Assembly: GCA_021162285.1 (NCBI GenBank)
Contig: JAGGYZ010000239.1
Location: 1-8,373 of the forward strand
Direction: 5' to 3'
Source: Candidatus Fermentibacteraceae bacterium
GTDB lineage: Bacteria; Fermentibacterota; Fermentibacteria; Fermentibacterales; JCC-6
DNA length: 8,373 nucleotides
Shown here piece by piece: positions 1-6,634 of the stretch. The notes under the pieces were generated by a model. It was not told the DNA's origin. It did no database searches and was given only the letters and a program-made list of their open reading frames with translations. The translations under genes were made by a program, and so were the position numbers. Position 1 is the first letter of the stretch. Every line of letters begins with the position of its first letter.

Positions 1-1
1 C

Positions 2-115
2 GGTGGCGACTGGGGTCAATCAGCCACGATAGGCATTGCAGCGGGAGTTATTCTCGGTGCTGTATTTGCTCCTCTGATACCAATTTTCAAAAGGATGATT
101 ACCGGTCAGGGATGA
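2..115 (+). CDS. C-terminal end of an unidentified membrane protein (5' end outside window)
   Basis: The reading frame is open from the left edge and ends at TGA 113-115, giving 37 residues. It opens with GGDWGQSATIG, continues as one hydrophobic glycine/alanine-rich helix (IGIAAGVILGAVFAPLIPIF), and finishes with a short basic tail (KRMITGQG). This is what the last transmembrane segment of an integral membrane protein looks like, with the positive tail probably cytoplasmic. The family cannot be recognised from so little. The stop overlaps an ATG at 112-114 (ATGA), as in translationally coupled operons, but the frame from that ATG dies after about 35 codons. The asparaginase remnant begins in a third frame at about the same place, so the native C terminus may have been altered by a rearrangement. 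Confident that it is coding; function unknown. Confidence 0.5.
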   Translation, partial: GGDWGQSATIGIAAGVILGAVFAPLIPIFKRMITGQG

Positions 116-491
116 TGGCAGATACATACGCTGTGCAGTTAACCAGGGTGTGGCCGGTATTGTGGTGGCTTGCGTGGGAGCGGGTAATGTCAACGCCGAT
201 GTTTGCCACGCAGTAGAATACGCTCTCTCCATGGATATTCCGGTTGTGTTTGCAAGCCGGGTACGCCATGGTGAACCGCAGGCGATCTACGGCGATGCCG
301 GTGGAGGCAGCTCACTGGTTCAGGCTGGAGCGATACCTTCAGGAGACCTTAGCCCGTTTAAGACAGGGCTTCTTCTGATGATTGCCCTGGGGCAGCCCGA
401 CATGGGTTCAGACGAGTTAAAACTGTTGTTTCAGGCACGCTGGTTTCCGTGTATTGACGAGGTTGTTAGAATATTGTTGAGCACGGTGTAA
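111..491 (+). pseudogene. L-asparaginase remnant: C-terminal domain only, 5'-truncated
   Basis: The frame 111-491 reads as the C-terminal domain of a bacterial L-asparaginase (hydrolysis of L-asparagine to aspartate and ammonia). Visible family blocks are DDGRYIRCAVNQG, GIVVACVGAGNVN (usually AGxGxGN), IPVVFASRVRHG (the conserved SR), a YGDAGGGSSL stretch, GAIPSGDLSP, and KTGLLLMIALGQ. A full enzyme is about 320-350 residues; only about 125 remain. The N-terminal domain with the nucleophilic threonine and the Thr-Asp-Lys active-site residues is absent, so this cannot be a working asparaginase. The frame is closed upstream by TGA at 96-98. The first possible start, GTG at 150, has an AGGG only one base away, which is not a usable ribosome site. 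The last 18 residues after LKLLFQ do not look like family sequence. A recent truncation or assembly join are the alternatives; either way the gene is broken. Confidence 0.72.
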
Positions 492-513
492 AAAACTCTA
501 CAGGAGTTTCAGT

Positions 514-519
514 AAGGAG
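514..519 (+). promoter_or_regulatory. Shine-Dalgarno site of the DUF1232 gene
   Basis: AAGGAG lies 7 bases before the ATG at 527. It is a near-ideal ribosome-binding site and fixes the start. It falls in the 35-bp gap after the asparaginase remnant, so this gene can be translated independently of the remnant. Confidence 0.7.
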
Positions 520-526
520 TTACCGG

Positions 527-967
527 ATGAGAAGAACGATTTCAGAAGACAGGGCAAGGCGTGTTGTGAGCGACGGCGCAAAAAAAGTAACGGAAGAGGA
601 TGTTAACAGGGTTGTAACGCGTGCAGACGATATACAGAAAAAGGTTCTGGGAAGCGGTGCTCTGTCCAGACTTATCACAGATGTAAAGCTGATGATTTCT
701 CTGGTTAAGGATTACTGGAACGACAACTACAGAGAGGTTCCATGGTGGACCATCGCGGCTGTAGTAGCAGCTTTACTGTATGTATTGAGTCCTGTGGATC
801 TTATCCCTGACTTCATCCCCTTCTTCGGTCTGCTGGATGATGCTGCAGTGGTTTCAGCCTGCCTGTTCCTGGTGGAACAGGATTTGAGTAACTACAGAAA
901 GTGGAAAAACAGCAACGAAGATTCAGAGACTGAAGACACTTCAACGGATGCTGAACCAGAGGAATAA
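527..967 (+). CDS. DUF1232 (YkvA-like) small membrane protein
   Basis: A 146-residue protein. The DUF1232 signature is clear at about residues 85-105: YVLSPVDLIPDF followed by IPFFGLLDDAAVV, the family's SP-x-DLIPDFIP...G-x-x-DD core. A hydrophobic segment at about 73-90 (WWTIAAVVAALLYVL) leads into the motif, and a second one follows (AAVVSACLFLV). The first 70 residues are charged and helical. The C-terminal tail after about residue 123 is very acidic (SNEDSETEDTSTDAEPEE) and probably disordered. DUF1232 proteins are widespread, usually 100-150 residues, and have no established biochemical role; the tail is an addition to the core. The start is ATG 527 behind AAGGAG. The next gene on the same strand starts 141 bp later, so co-transcription is possible but not evident. 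Family assignment is secure; function is unknown. Confidence 0.9.
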   Translation: MRRTISEDRARRVVSDGAKKVTEEDVNRVVTRADDIQKKVLGSGALSRLITDVKLMISLVKDYWNDNYREVPWWTIAAVVAALLYVLSPVDLIPDFIPFFGLLDDAAVVSACLFLVEQDLSNYRKWKNSNEDSETEDTSTDAEPEE

Positions 968-1097
968 GCTGCGTCTGAGTTTCAAAGCCCACGAACCACC
1001 GCAGGTGCAGACAAAGCTGAAGCAGGGTATTGCCACCTTGAATACTATTTCGTATTAGTAACTCTCTGTCTCAGAGGCATTTTGTATTTCACTTTTC

Positions 1098-1103
1098 AGG
1101 AGG
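1098..1103 (+). promoter_or_regulatory. Shine-Dalgarno site deciding the amidohydrolase start
   Basis: A perfect AGGAGG lies 5 bases before GTG 1109. The frame is open further upstream, to a TTG at 1082, but that codon has no ribosome site and would place AGGAGG inside the gene. GTG 1109 is therefore the likely start. Confidence 0.8.
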
Positions 1104-1108
1104 CTGTT

Positions 1109-2344
1109 GTGTCAACAAAAAAACGGACTGTTGTTTTTGCGGAAGTTCTTTACAACGGCAGGAAGAAGCTTGAAAACTGCTCAATCGTCATAGAGGAAGA
1201 CAAGATCGTTGATGTGCTTCAGAAGAAGATAGAAGCGGATTATTCCGGTTTTGTAACCCCCGCATTCATAGATGCCCATTCTCACATCGGCATGGACAGA
1301 GAAGGGGAACCCTGGACAGAGTCTGAACTCAACGACACACTGAAGCAGATACTGCCTGTGAATGATCCACTTAACAGTATCTACTTCGATGATCGTGCCT
1401 TCAGTGACGCCGTAGACTTTGGTGTGCTCTACAGCTGTGTTGTTCCAGGAAGCGGAAATCTGTTTGGCGGCAGGGCGAAGATCATCAGAAACTTCGCAGC
1501 CAACAGAAAAACCGCCCAGCTGAAAGACTACGGTTTCAAAATGGCTCTGGGGTACAACCCCAGATCAACCACAGACTGGAAGGGAGACAGACCCAGCACC
1601 AGAATGGGTGTTTACTCTCTTCTGGAGCAGAAGTTTGAAGAGGTTATAAGCAAGCGGAACAAAGCTTCTCTGAAAAAGGAAAAAGACCTTCACAAACTGC
1701 AGCAGGAGTCCAGGGAAAAGAACTATTCTGCAGATGAGGTTAACCTGCAGAAGTCTTTTATCGAGAGAGAGTACGGGCAGTCTTTCAACCCAGTCGAAAA
1801 AGCCGTAATGGAGCTTCTCGACCGAAAGAAAACGGCGAAGGTTCATGTGCACAAGGAAGACGATGTTCTGTACCTTATCGGGTTCGCAAAGAAGTATGGT
1901 ATAAAGGTAACAGCCGACCACACAGGCGATGTGTTTCACCGGGAGATATTCGATGAGCTTGGCATGGCGGGTATCCCCATAGTTTACGGTCCCCTCGGTT
2001 CCGTGGGCTACAAGGTTGAGCTTAAACACGCCTACTATCAGAATGCCGGGCTTGTTATGAAGTCACGGGCATTCTTCGGTCTTATGACGGATCACCCTGT
2101 TATATGGACACCGTTCCTGAGAGACAGCCTGAAGTTCTTCCTGATCCGGGGAATGTCTCCTGCCGATGCAATTTCCACCATAACCTGGAAGAACGCGAAG
2201 ATTCTGGGCATAGACGACATTCTGGGTACCGTTGAACAGGGAAAAACCGCAAGCCTTCTGGTGTGGAACAAAGATCCACTGAATCTTGCGGCATTCCCCC
2301 GAATGGTCATGGCTGAAGGGAAAGTTATCCGGAGCGGTAAGTAG
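1109..2344 (+). CDS. COG1228-type metal-dependent amidohydrolase
   Basis: A 411-residue protein of the amidohydrolase superfamily, imidazolonepropionase-like branch: TIM-barrel enzymes that hydrolyse C-N bonds in cyclic amides or related substrates. After a short beta-rich N-terminal part, PAFIDAHSHIG carries the metal-binding HxH (H57, H59). Further family marks are VVPGSGNLFGGRAKIIR, GYNPRS, and PSTRMG. Probable metal ligands continue as KVHVHKEDD (H246/H248), TADHTGD (H271), and LMTDHPV (D328). The C-terminal part has TWKNAKILGIDDILGTVEQG then KTASLLVWNKDP, the usual closing beta-sandwich. A strongly charged helical segment (about residues 180-225, Lys/Glu-rich) sits mid-protein. No signal peptide is seen, so it is probably cytoplasmic. 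All expected ligands are present and it looks active. The substrate cannot be told from sequence. Start chosen as GTG behind AGGAGG. Confidence 0.88.
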   Translation: MSTKKRTVVFAEVLYNGRKKLENCSIVIEEDKIVDVLQKKIEADYSGFVTPAFIDAHSHIGMDREGEPWTESELNDTLKQILPVNDPLNSIYFDDRAFSDAVDFGVLYSCVVPGSGNLFGGRAKIIRNFAANRKTAQLKDYGFKMALGYNPRSTTDWKGDRPSTRMGVYSLLEQKFEEVISKRNKASLKKEKDLHKLQQESREKNYSADEVNLQKSFIEREYGQSFNPVEKAVMELLDRKKTAKVHVHKEDDVLYLIGFAKKYGIKVTADHTGDVFHREIFDELGMAGIPIVYGPLGSVGYKVELKHAYYQNAGLVMKSRAFFGLMTDHPVIWTPFLRDSLKFFLIRGMSPADAISTITWKNAKILGIDDILGTVEQGKTASLLVWNKDPLNLAAFPRMVMAEGKVIRSGK

Positions 2345-2357
2345 AAGGTCAGCCTTC
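2344..2357. terminator. Short hairpin across two convergent stop codons (possible weak bidirectional terminator)
   Basis: GAAGG (2344-2348), loop TCAG, CCTTC (2353-2357) form a perfect 5-bp stem covering the 4-bp gap between the amidohydrolase stop (TAG 2342-2344) and the serpin stop (2349-2351, minus strand). There is no T-run on either side, so it is not a canonical intrinsic terminator. It is the only secondary structure seen at this convergent junction. Confidence 0.22.
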
Positions 2358-3593
2358 CGGGTTCATCACCCTTCCCATGAACACTATTGAACCGGTTTCG
2401 TTGTCGAGTATGAAGAATACAAACGGTTTGTCTATGTTCATTTCAACAGGTGGTTCCGGCATTGCCCGCAGGCTCATAACAACTGCTGTTGCCGCTGCTG
2501 CTTCAGTTCCAGCTTCGTCAACCTTCACAAAAGCTTTGTGAACAACATCGGATATATACAGATCTCTGTTTCCTGTAATACCGCTGAAATCCGCCCTGCT
2601 GTGGTCAAAGGCTGATTCCATTCCCATTTTAGACAGAACACTTCCAAGCTGCATGCTCTGTGTAAACTCAAACACCGGCATGGTAATGTGCAGGTTTTCG
2701 TTTGAAAGACCGTTTCTTATCCCTTCCAGGTATTCTGCACTCAACCTCTGCTCCAGCTGGTAAAAATCTCCAGCGGGAACAACTATCACCATGGATGTAT
2801 TTCCACCGGCATAACCAAGTTCAACGGCACTGTATTCATCAGTGAAGCTGCAGTTAAAGTGTTCCGTCTGCGTCATCATGGGGACACCGGCCGAAGAACC
2901 GTCAATCAGGTTGAACTCACCGTGGAATGTGGCATACTCGCTGAACGGATGCTCCCAGGAAGCTTTGAAGTAAACTGCGTTCGTAAGCACCAGTCTTGTA
3001 TCCACATCAAGAATGCCCTGTGGAATAAGGTTCAGTATCCTGTCCATTGTGTTTTCGGCAACCCATGAGTTAATGGTTTCACGGGAACCCTCTGTGTCAC
3101 CAGCAAAATCAAGGTTTTCAACAGATGCACCGTAGGCTTCTGTTACTCCGTCAACAAAGGATTCAAGCAGACCGAAGCCGTTCTGTACCCACAGCCCGTT
3201 TGAAATAACAAGGGTGAACGGGTCTCCGGACTGATCGTCGTGCAGACTGCCCGAGTTCAGTTTTTCAGCTATGGCAAAAAATGCTCTGTTGATCGCTTCA
3301 GCCGGTATTGTGAAGTGAAGCACCTCAGCCATGTCTGAGGCAGTTTCTCCCCTTGCACCGTAGTATGTCATTCCAAGCGCTGTTGAAATACTGTAGGGGG
3401 AGAAGAACACATTGCTGTCTCCGCCGGCAACCTCTCTGTACAGGTCAAAGGCGAACCCGTTGTTCCCATTTACAAGTTCCGTAACAGCCTCCTCTGAGCT
3501 GACTGTCTGCGGAACAGCAAGGCTGTCTCCTGCAGAGCACCCGATTACCACAGCAAGAACAGCAGCACCAAACAAATTTGCACCTGTTTTCAT
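2349..3593 (-). CDS. Serpin-family protease inhibitor, predicted lipoprotein with Arg at P1
   Basis: A 414-residue complete serpin, a suicide inhibitor that traps serine or cysteine proteases through its reactive-centre loop. The N terminus is a lipoprotein signal: MKTG, a hydrophobic run, then lipobox VIGC with C19 as the lipidation site and S20 at +2. Core serpin blocks follow: NVFFSPYSISTALGMTYYGA (serpin helix B region), INSWVAENTMDRI, LVLTNAVYFKASWEHPF, and, at the end, DKPFVFFILDNETGSIVFMGRV. The hinge and loop are inhibitory-type: E360 (P17), G362 (P15), T363 (P14), E, then Ala at P12-P9, ending ...VVMSLR. Counting 17 from E360 as in alpha-1-antitrypsin puts R376 at P1 (codon 2466-2468), with A at P1'. 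This predicts a trypsin-like target; specificity is inferred. ATG 3593 has AGGGG 6 bases upstream; an in-frame TTG at 3599 is less likely. Confidence 0.93.
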   Translation of the reverse strand: MKTGANLFGAAVLAVVIGCSAGDSLAVPQTVSSEEAVTELVNGNNGFAFDLYREVAGGDSNVFFSPYSISTALGMTYYGARGETASDMAEVLHFTIPAEAINRAFFAIAEKLNSGSLHDDQSGDPFTLVISNGLWVQNGFGLLESFVDGVTEAYGASVENLDFAGDTEGSRETINSWVAENTMDRILNLIPQGILDVDTRLVLTNAVYFKASWEHPFSEYATFHGEFNLIDGSSAGVPMMTQTEHFNCSFTDEYSAVELGYAGGNTSMVIVVPAGDFYQLEQRLSAEYLEGIRNGLSNENLHITMPVFEFTQSMQLGSVLSKMGMESAFDHSRADFSGITGNRDLYISDVVHKAFVKVDEAGTEAAAATAVVMSLRAMPEPPVEMNIDKPFVFFILDNETGSIVFMGRVMNPEG

Positions 3594-3810
3594 AAACAAC
3601 CCCTGTCAGTTAAAGAATTACTTCATATTAGAGTACGAAACCTGCTCCGAAGATATTCCAATTCCGGAGGATACTGCAACCACAGCATGCTTCAGGGAAG
3701 AACGGTAAACACACTGCTTTCGATTTCACACCGCAGGGAGACCACATCTGAACTGGAATCAGTTTTCCCCTGGCGAATATATCATCAGACTGAGCACAAT
3801 AAACCGCACC

Positions 3811-4053
3811 TTATCCCGAAAGGTCTTTTGCCTGCAGTAGCCTATCTGCACCGGCAGAGGAACTGCATCTGTTTGTCAACATAGTTGCCCTTCGATACCA
3901 GTCTGTGAATTTCGAAAAATACACTGGTTCAATCACGGTTGAATTATGGTAACAATGGGCTTTAATTTCTGTATCTGACCTTGCTTCATCGGCAATAAAG
4001 GTTAATAATGCAGAGACAATAAACACAGCAGATAAAATCGCCCGTGATTTCAT
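3811..4053 (-). CDS. Possible small secreted protein (signal peptide, two cysteines); may be a gene remnant
   Basis: ATG 4053 opens an 80-residue frame ending at TAA 3811-3813. The N terminus is a textbook export signal: MKSR, a hydrophobic core AILSAVFIVSALLTFIA, then DEARS, with a plausible signal-peptidase site after ARS. The mature part would be about 54 residues starting DTEIKAHCYHN and contains two cysteines, so a single disulphide is possible. No family is recognised. Against it: no Shine-Dalgarno sequence lies before ATG 4053 (the upstream bases are C-rich on this strand), and the gene would sit head to head with the helicase, their starts 25 bp apart. A T5 run mid-gene (in GTATTTTTCG) could mark a frameshift, because the next frame reads FEIHRLVSKGNYVDKQMQFL just downstream. 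It may therefore be a decayed secreted-protein gene. Confidence 0.33.
   Translation of the reverse strand: MKSRAILSAVFIVSALLTFIADEARSDTEIKAHCYHNSTVIEPVYFSKFTDWYRRATMLTNRCSSSAGADRLLQAKDLSG
3981..4009 (+). promoter_or_regulatory. Candidate sigma-70-like promoter for the helicase gene
   Basis: TTGCTT (3981-3986), a 17-bp spacer, then AATAAT (4004-4009, five of six matches to TATAAT). The -35 matches only three of six. Transcription would begin near 4016 and leave a leader of about 60 bases before ATG 4079. It overlaps the small minus-strand ORF, so at most one of the two need be meaningful. Confidence 0.22.
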
Positions 4054-4066
4054 GTGTTGCAAGGCA

Positions 4067-4074
4067 GGGGGGAG
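4067..4074 (+). promoter_or_regulatory. Shine-Dalgarno site deciding the helicase start
   Basis: GGGGGGAG ends 4 bases before ATG 4079. The frame also has an ATG at 4052, but no ribosome site precedes that one, and its extra nine residues (MCCKAGGRC) are just the translated ribosome-binding region. ATG 4079 is preferred. Confidence 0.65.
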
Positions 4075-4078
4075 ATGT

Positions 4079-6634
4079 ATGGATGCATTTGCGCTTCGTG
4101 ATGAAATAATAAATCAGTACAAATCTTATGTAACCAGTTTTATAAAGACCAGAGATCCGGGAATAGAGCAGGAAGTTAACAGGACAGTACAACAGGGTCT
4201 TCTGTGGCCTGACCCGCTTATTCAGATAAATCCCAGATTTGAACAGGGGGAGTCAATCGCAGAACTGGTACAACAGGGTATCCTTCACAGCGAATGTGAA
4301 AAGATATTTGCATTCAAGAAAAACAATCAGCCACCGGAACCACTGAAACTTTACAAGCACCAGTCTGAGGCAATTCATATTGCCCATGGTGGTGAGAACT
4401 ATGTACTTACAACAGGAACCGGATCTGGTAAAAGCCTGTCATACATCATACCTATTGTTAACCACGCTTTACGGAATCCGGAAAAGAACAGAATTAAGGC
4501 GATTATCGTGTACCCCCTCAATGCACTTGCGAACAGCCAGATTGAAGAGCTGAAGCGGTTTGTTGACAGAGGATATCCCAACGAAAAAGGCAAAGTTACA
4601 TTTGCCAGATACACAGGCCAGGAGAGTGATGAGGAGAAGAAGGCCATAAGAGCCAACCCACCTGACATTCTTCTTACCAACTATGTAATGCTCGAATTGA
4701 TTCTTACCCGCCCTGAGGAAAGACTAATCATCGATACAGCAAAAGGATTAAGCTTCCTCGTTCTTGACGAACTGCATACCTACAGAGGCAGACAGGGTGC
4801 CGATGTCGCAATGCTTGTTCGCAGAGCAAGAAGCTACTTTCAGGCAGAAAACATGATTTCCATCGGCACATCTGCAACCATGGCAGGGGACGGTGACGCG
4901 GATGAAAGAAAAGAAGAGGTCGCATCTGTTGCCTCAAAACTGTTTGGAGCAGAGGTAAAACCCTGTAATGTGATTGGTGAAACTCTTACAAGAATAACTG
5001 AATACAGCAACACTATTTCAGAGGAATTTGTGGAAAAGCTGAAACACAGGGTGGAAACGGGAAAGCCGGTACCTCTTGTATACAATGAGTTCGTTAAAGA
5101 TCCGCTTGCAATCTGGGTGGAAACACAATTCGGAGTAGAGAAGAACGATCAGAATGTATTGGAGAGAGCAGTTCCCAAACCCATCAGAGGCCGGAAGGGT
5201 GTTGCTGTATTGCTTTCAAAACTGCTTGGAACAGGGGTTGATAAGTCGGAAAAGCTTATTCAGAGTACTCTTGACGCCGGTAACGAAATTCAGATTCCCG
5301 GAAGCGGAGGGAAACCATGTTTTGCCTACAGACTTCATCAGTTCATCAGCCCCAGTGAAACTGTATTTACAACACTGGAAGAACCGGACAAAAGAAAAGT
5401 TACCCTCAGTGGCCAGTACTATTCCCCCTCCGACCCGCAGAAAATACTGTTGCCCATGGTGTTCTGCCGTGAATGCGGCCAGGAGTTCTACAGCGTGCGG
5501 TATCTGCCGGAAGAAAACAGAATCGAACCAGGGGATTTTTACGACAGGCAGCAGGGTGATGAGAGTGAAACAAGCGGGTATATCTATCTGAACACAGATA
5601 ACCCATGGCCGGAGGATAAACAGCAGGCGTTAAGAAGGCTTCCTGTTGACTGGCTGGAAGAGTCAGACGGTAAAGTCTATCTTCCAAAAAACAGAAGAAG
5701 CTGGGCTCCAGAAGTACTGAAACTGAACCCTGCAGGATTAGAGGATGACAGGGGGCTGCAGGTCGCGCTGTTCAAAGCACCTTTCAGGTTCTGCCCCCAC
5801 TGCGGTGTTACCTATGCAACCCAGCAGAGATCAGATTACAGCAAGCTTGCCACACTGGGTACAGAGGGAAGAAGTACTGCAACAACAATACTGACACTTG
5901 GTGCCATTGCAGAGCTTAAGAAGGACAAAGACCTGGACAATGAGGCAAAGAAACTTCTCAGCTTCACAGACAACAGGCAGGATGCAGCCTTGCAGGCAGG
6001 TCATTTCAATGACTTCATTCAGATGGGTATTCTCAGGGCTGGTATCTACAGAGCAGTTAAGAATGCAGGTGATGCCGGTCTTGAACACGATGTTCTTAAA
6101 GAAGCTGTTGCAGATGCAATGAATATCCCGTTTCAGGAGTATTCCTCGGAGCCGGAAAGAATATTTGTGGCAAGGCAGGATGTGGAAAAGGCATTCAGGA
6201 ATGTGCTGGCTTACAGGGTATACTCTGATCTGAAAAGGGGCTGGAGAATCACCGTTCCAAATCTGGAGCAGTGCGGTCTTTTAAGAATCGAGTACAAGTT
6301 TCTAAGTGAAATATGCTCTGCTCCCGATATCTGGAAAGATGCTCATCCGGCTTTAAGCGGTGCCTCAGTTGAAACCAGGGTGCGGATAGAAAAAACACTG
6401 CTGGATTACATGCGCCGCGAACTTGCTGTACAGGTGGAATACCTTGATGCAGGAGCGCAGGATAAACTCAAGCACAACAGCAGCCAGTATCTGATTGATC
6501 CATGGGCTCTTGATGAAGATGAAAAGCTGAACTATGCCACAATTCTGTTCCCGTTTTCCAGACCGAAAAACAACAAGCTTTTCAGCAAGGGAAAAAAATA
6601 TCGGTTCATGTCAGGCAGAGGGGGGATGGGCTGA
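4079..6634 (+). CDS. COG1205-type DEAD/DEAH-box helicase, N-terminal part up to an in-frame TGA
   Basis: 851 residues before TGA 6632-6634. This is the front of a very large superfamily 2 helicase. In order: a roughly 90-residue N-terminal extension; Q-motif-like LYKHQ (91-95); Walker A TTGTGSGKS (111-119); motif Ia VYPLNALANSQ; RYTGQ; DELH box (230-233) followed by TYRGRQGADVAML; and motif III GTSATM (SAT 265-267). Two CxxC pairs, CRECG (C463/C466) and CPHCG (C572/C575), probably bind one zinc inside a large insertion. SFTDNRQDA (628-636) then AALQAGHFNDF is a hallmark block at the start of the second RecA lobe. The stop falls inside that lobe, before motifs V and VI, so the 851-residue product could bind ATP but should not be a working helicase. 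The same frame continues after the stop with the missing parts, so this is one gene with a nonsense codon. Likely role: DNA translocation in repair or phage defence, as in DUF1998 helicases; inferred. Confidence 0.9.
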   Translation: MDAFALRDEIINQYKSYVTSFIKTRDPGIEQEVNRTVQQGLLWPDPLIQINPRFEQGESIAELVQQGILHSECEKIFAFKKNNQPPEPLKLYKHQSEAIHIAHGGENYVLTTGTGSGKSLSYIIPIVNHALRNPEKNRIKAIIVYPLNALANSQIEELKRFVDRGYPNEKGKVTFARYTGQESDEEKKAIRANPPDILLTNYVMLELILTRPEERLIIDTAKGLSFLVLDELHTYRGRQGADVAMLVRRARSYFQAENMISIGTSATMAGDGDADERKEEVASVASKLFGAEVKPCNVIGETLTRITEYSNTISEEFVEKLKHRVETGKPVPLVYNEFVKDPLAIWVETQFGVEKNDQNVLERAVPKPIRGRKGVAVLLSKLLGTGVDKSEKLIQSTLDAGNEIQIPGSGGKPCFAYRLHQFISPSETVFTTLEEPDKRKVTLSGQYYSPSDPQKILLPMVFCRECGQEFYSVRYLPEENRIEPGDFYDRQQGDESETSGYIYLNTDNPWPEDKQQALRRLPVDWLEESDGKVYLPKNRRSWAPEVLKLNPAGLEDDRGLQVALFKAPFRFCPHCGVTYATQQRSDYSKLATLGTEGRSTATTILTLGAIAELKKDKDLDNEAKKLLSFTDNRQDAALQAGHFNDFIQMGILRAGIYRAVKNAGDAGLEHDVLKEAVADAMNIPFQEYSSEPERIFVARQDVEKAFRNVLAYRVYSDLKRGWRITVPNLEQCGLLRIEYKFLSEICSAPDIWKDAHPALSGASVETRVRIEKTLLDYMRRELAVQVEYLDAGAQDKLKHNSSQYLIDPWALDEDEKLNYATILFPFSRPKNNKLFSKGKKYRFMSGRGGMG
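6632..6634 (+). other. Single in-frame TGA interrupting the helicase gene
   Basis: Codon 852 of the frame starting at 4079. The sequence before it is YRFMSGRGGMG and after it FLRSSSTLPGYTEKL, which reads as one continuous family block. From memory of related proteins the interrupted position follows a GRGGxG stretch and commonly holds a residue before an aromatic-Leu-Arg motif. A CGA (Arg) to TGA transition would explain it with one base change. TGA is a normal stop in this genome: the serpin ends at TGA exactly where serpins end. Confidence 0.85.

Larger units (their letters stand above)
3594..4078. other. Gene-poor stretch between the divergent serpin and helicase genes
   Basis: About 485 bp separate the serpin start (minus strand) from the helicase start (plus strand), in a window otherwise packed with genes. 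It must hold the promoters of both. The 3'-proximal half is covered by one small minus-strand ORF with a signal-peptide-like N terminus (3811-4053). Between 3605 and 3810 I see no convincing gene, RNA structure, tandem repeat or strong promoter on either strand; the plus-strand frames there encode low-complexity, unfamily-like peptides. It may be the eroded remains of a gene, but no recognisable homology is left. Confidence 0.5.

Noticed and set aside
112..216. Plus-strand ORF from ATG 112 overlapping the first stop (ATGA)
   Set aside because: It ends after about 35 codons, has no recognisable content, and runs across the asparaginase-like frame. It could at most be the first few codons of a lost gene.
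1041..1076. Small inverted repeats (AATAC/GTATT and CTCTG/CAGAG) before the amidohydrolase
   Set aside because: The stems are only 5 bp, expected by chance at this length, and neither is placed like a known operator or terminator.
1082..1108. Upstream TTG start for the amidohydrolase
   Set aside because: The AGGAGG site 5 bases before GTG 1109 fits that start, and the extra nine residues add nothing family-like.
1565..2029. 154-codon minus-strand ORF inside the amidohydrolase
   Set aside because: It lies fully within a gene with intact catalytic motifs, has no family features, and has the look of an antisense shadow.
3687..3884. 65-codon plus-strand ORF in the gap before the helicase
   Set aside because: It has no ribosome site and no recognisable motif, and it overlaps the more plausible minus-strand signal-peptide ORF.
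5154..5591. 145-codon plus-strand ORF within the helicase in another frame
   Set aside because: The helicase frame across this region carries the CRECG zinc motif and is clearly the coding one. The other frame is rich in Arg, Ser and Cys without any domain.
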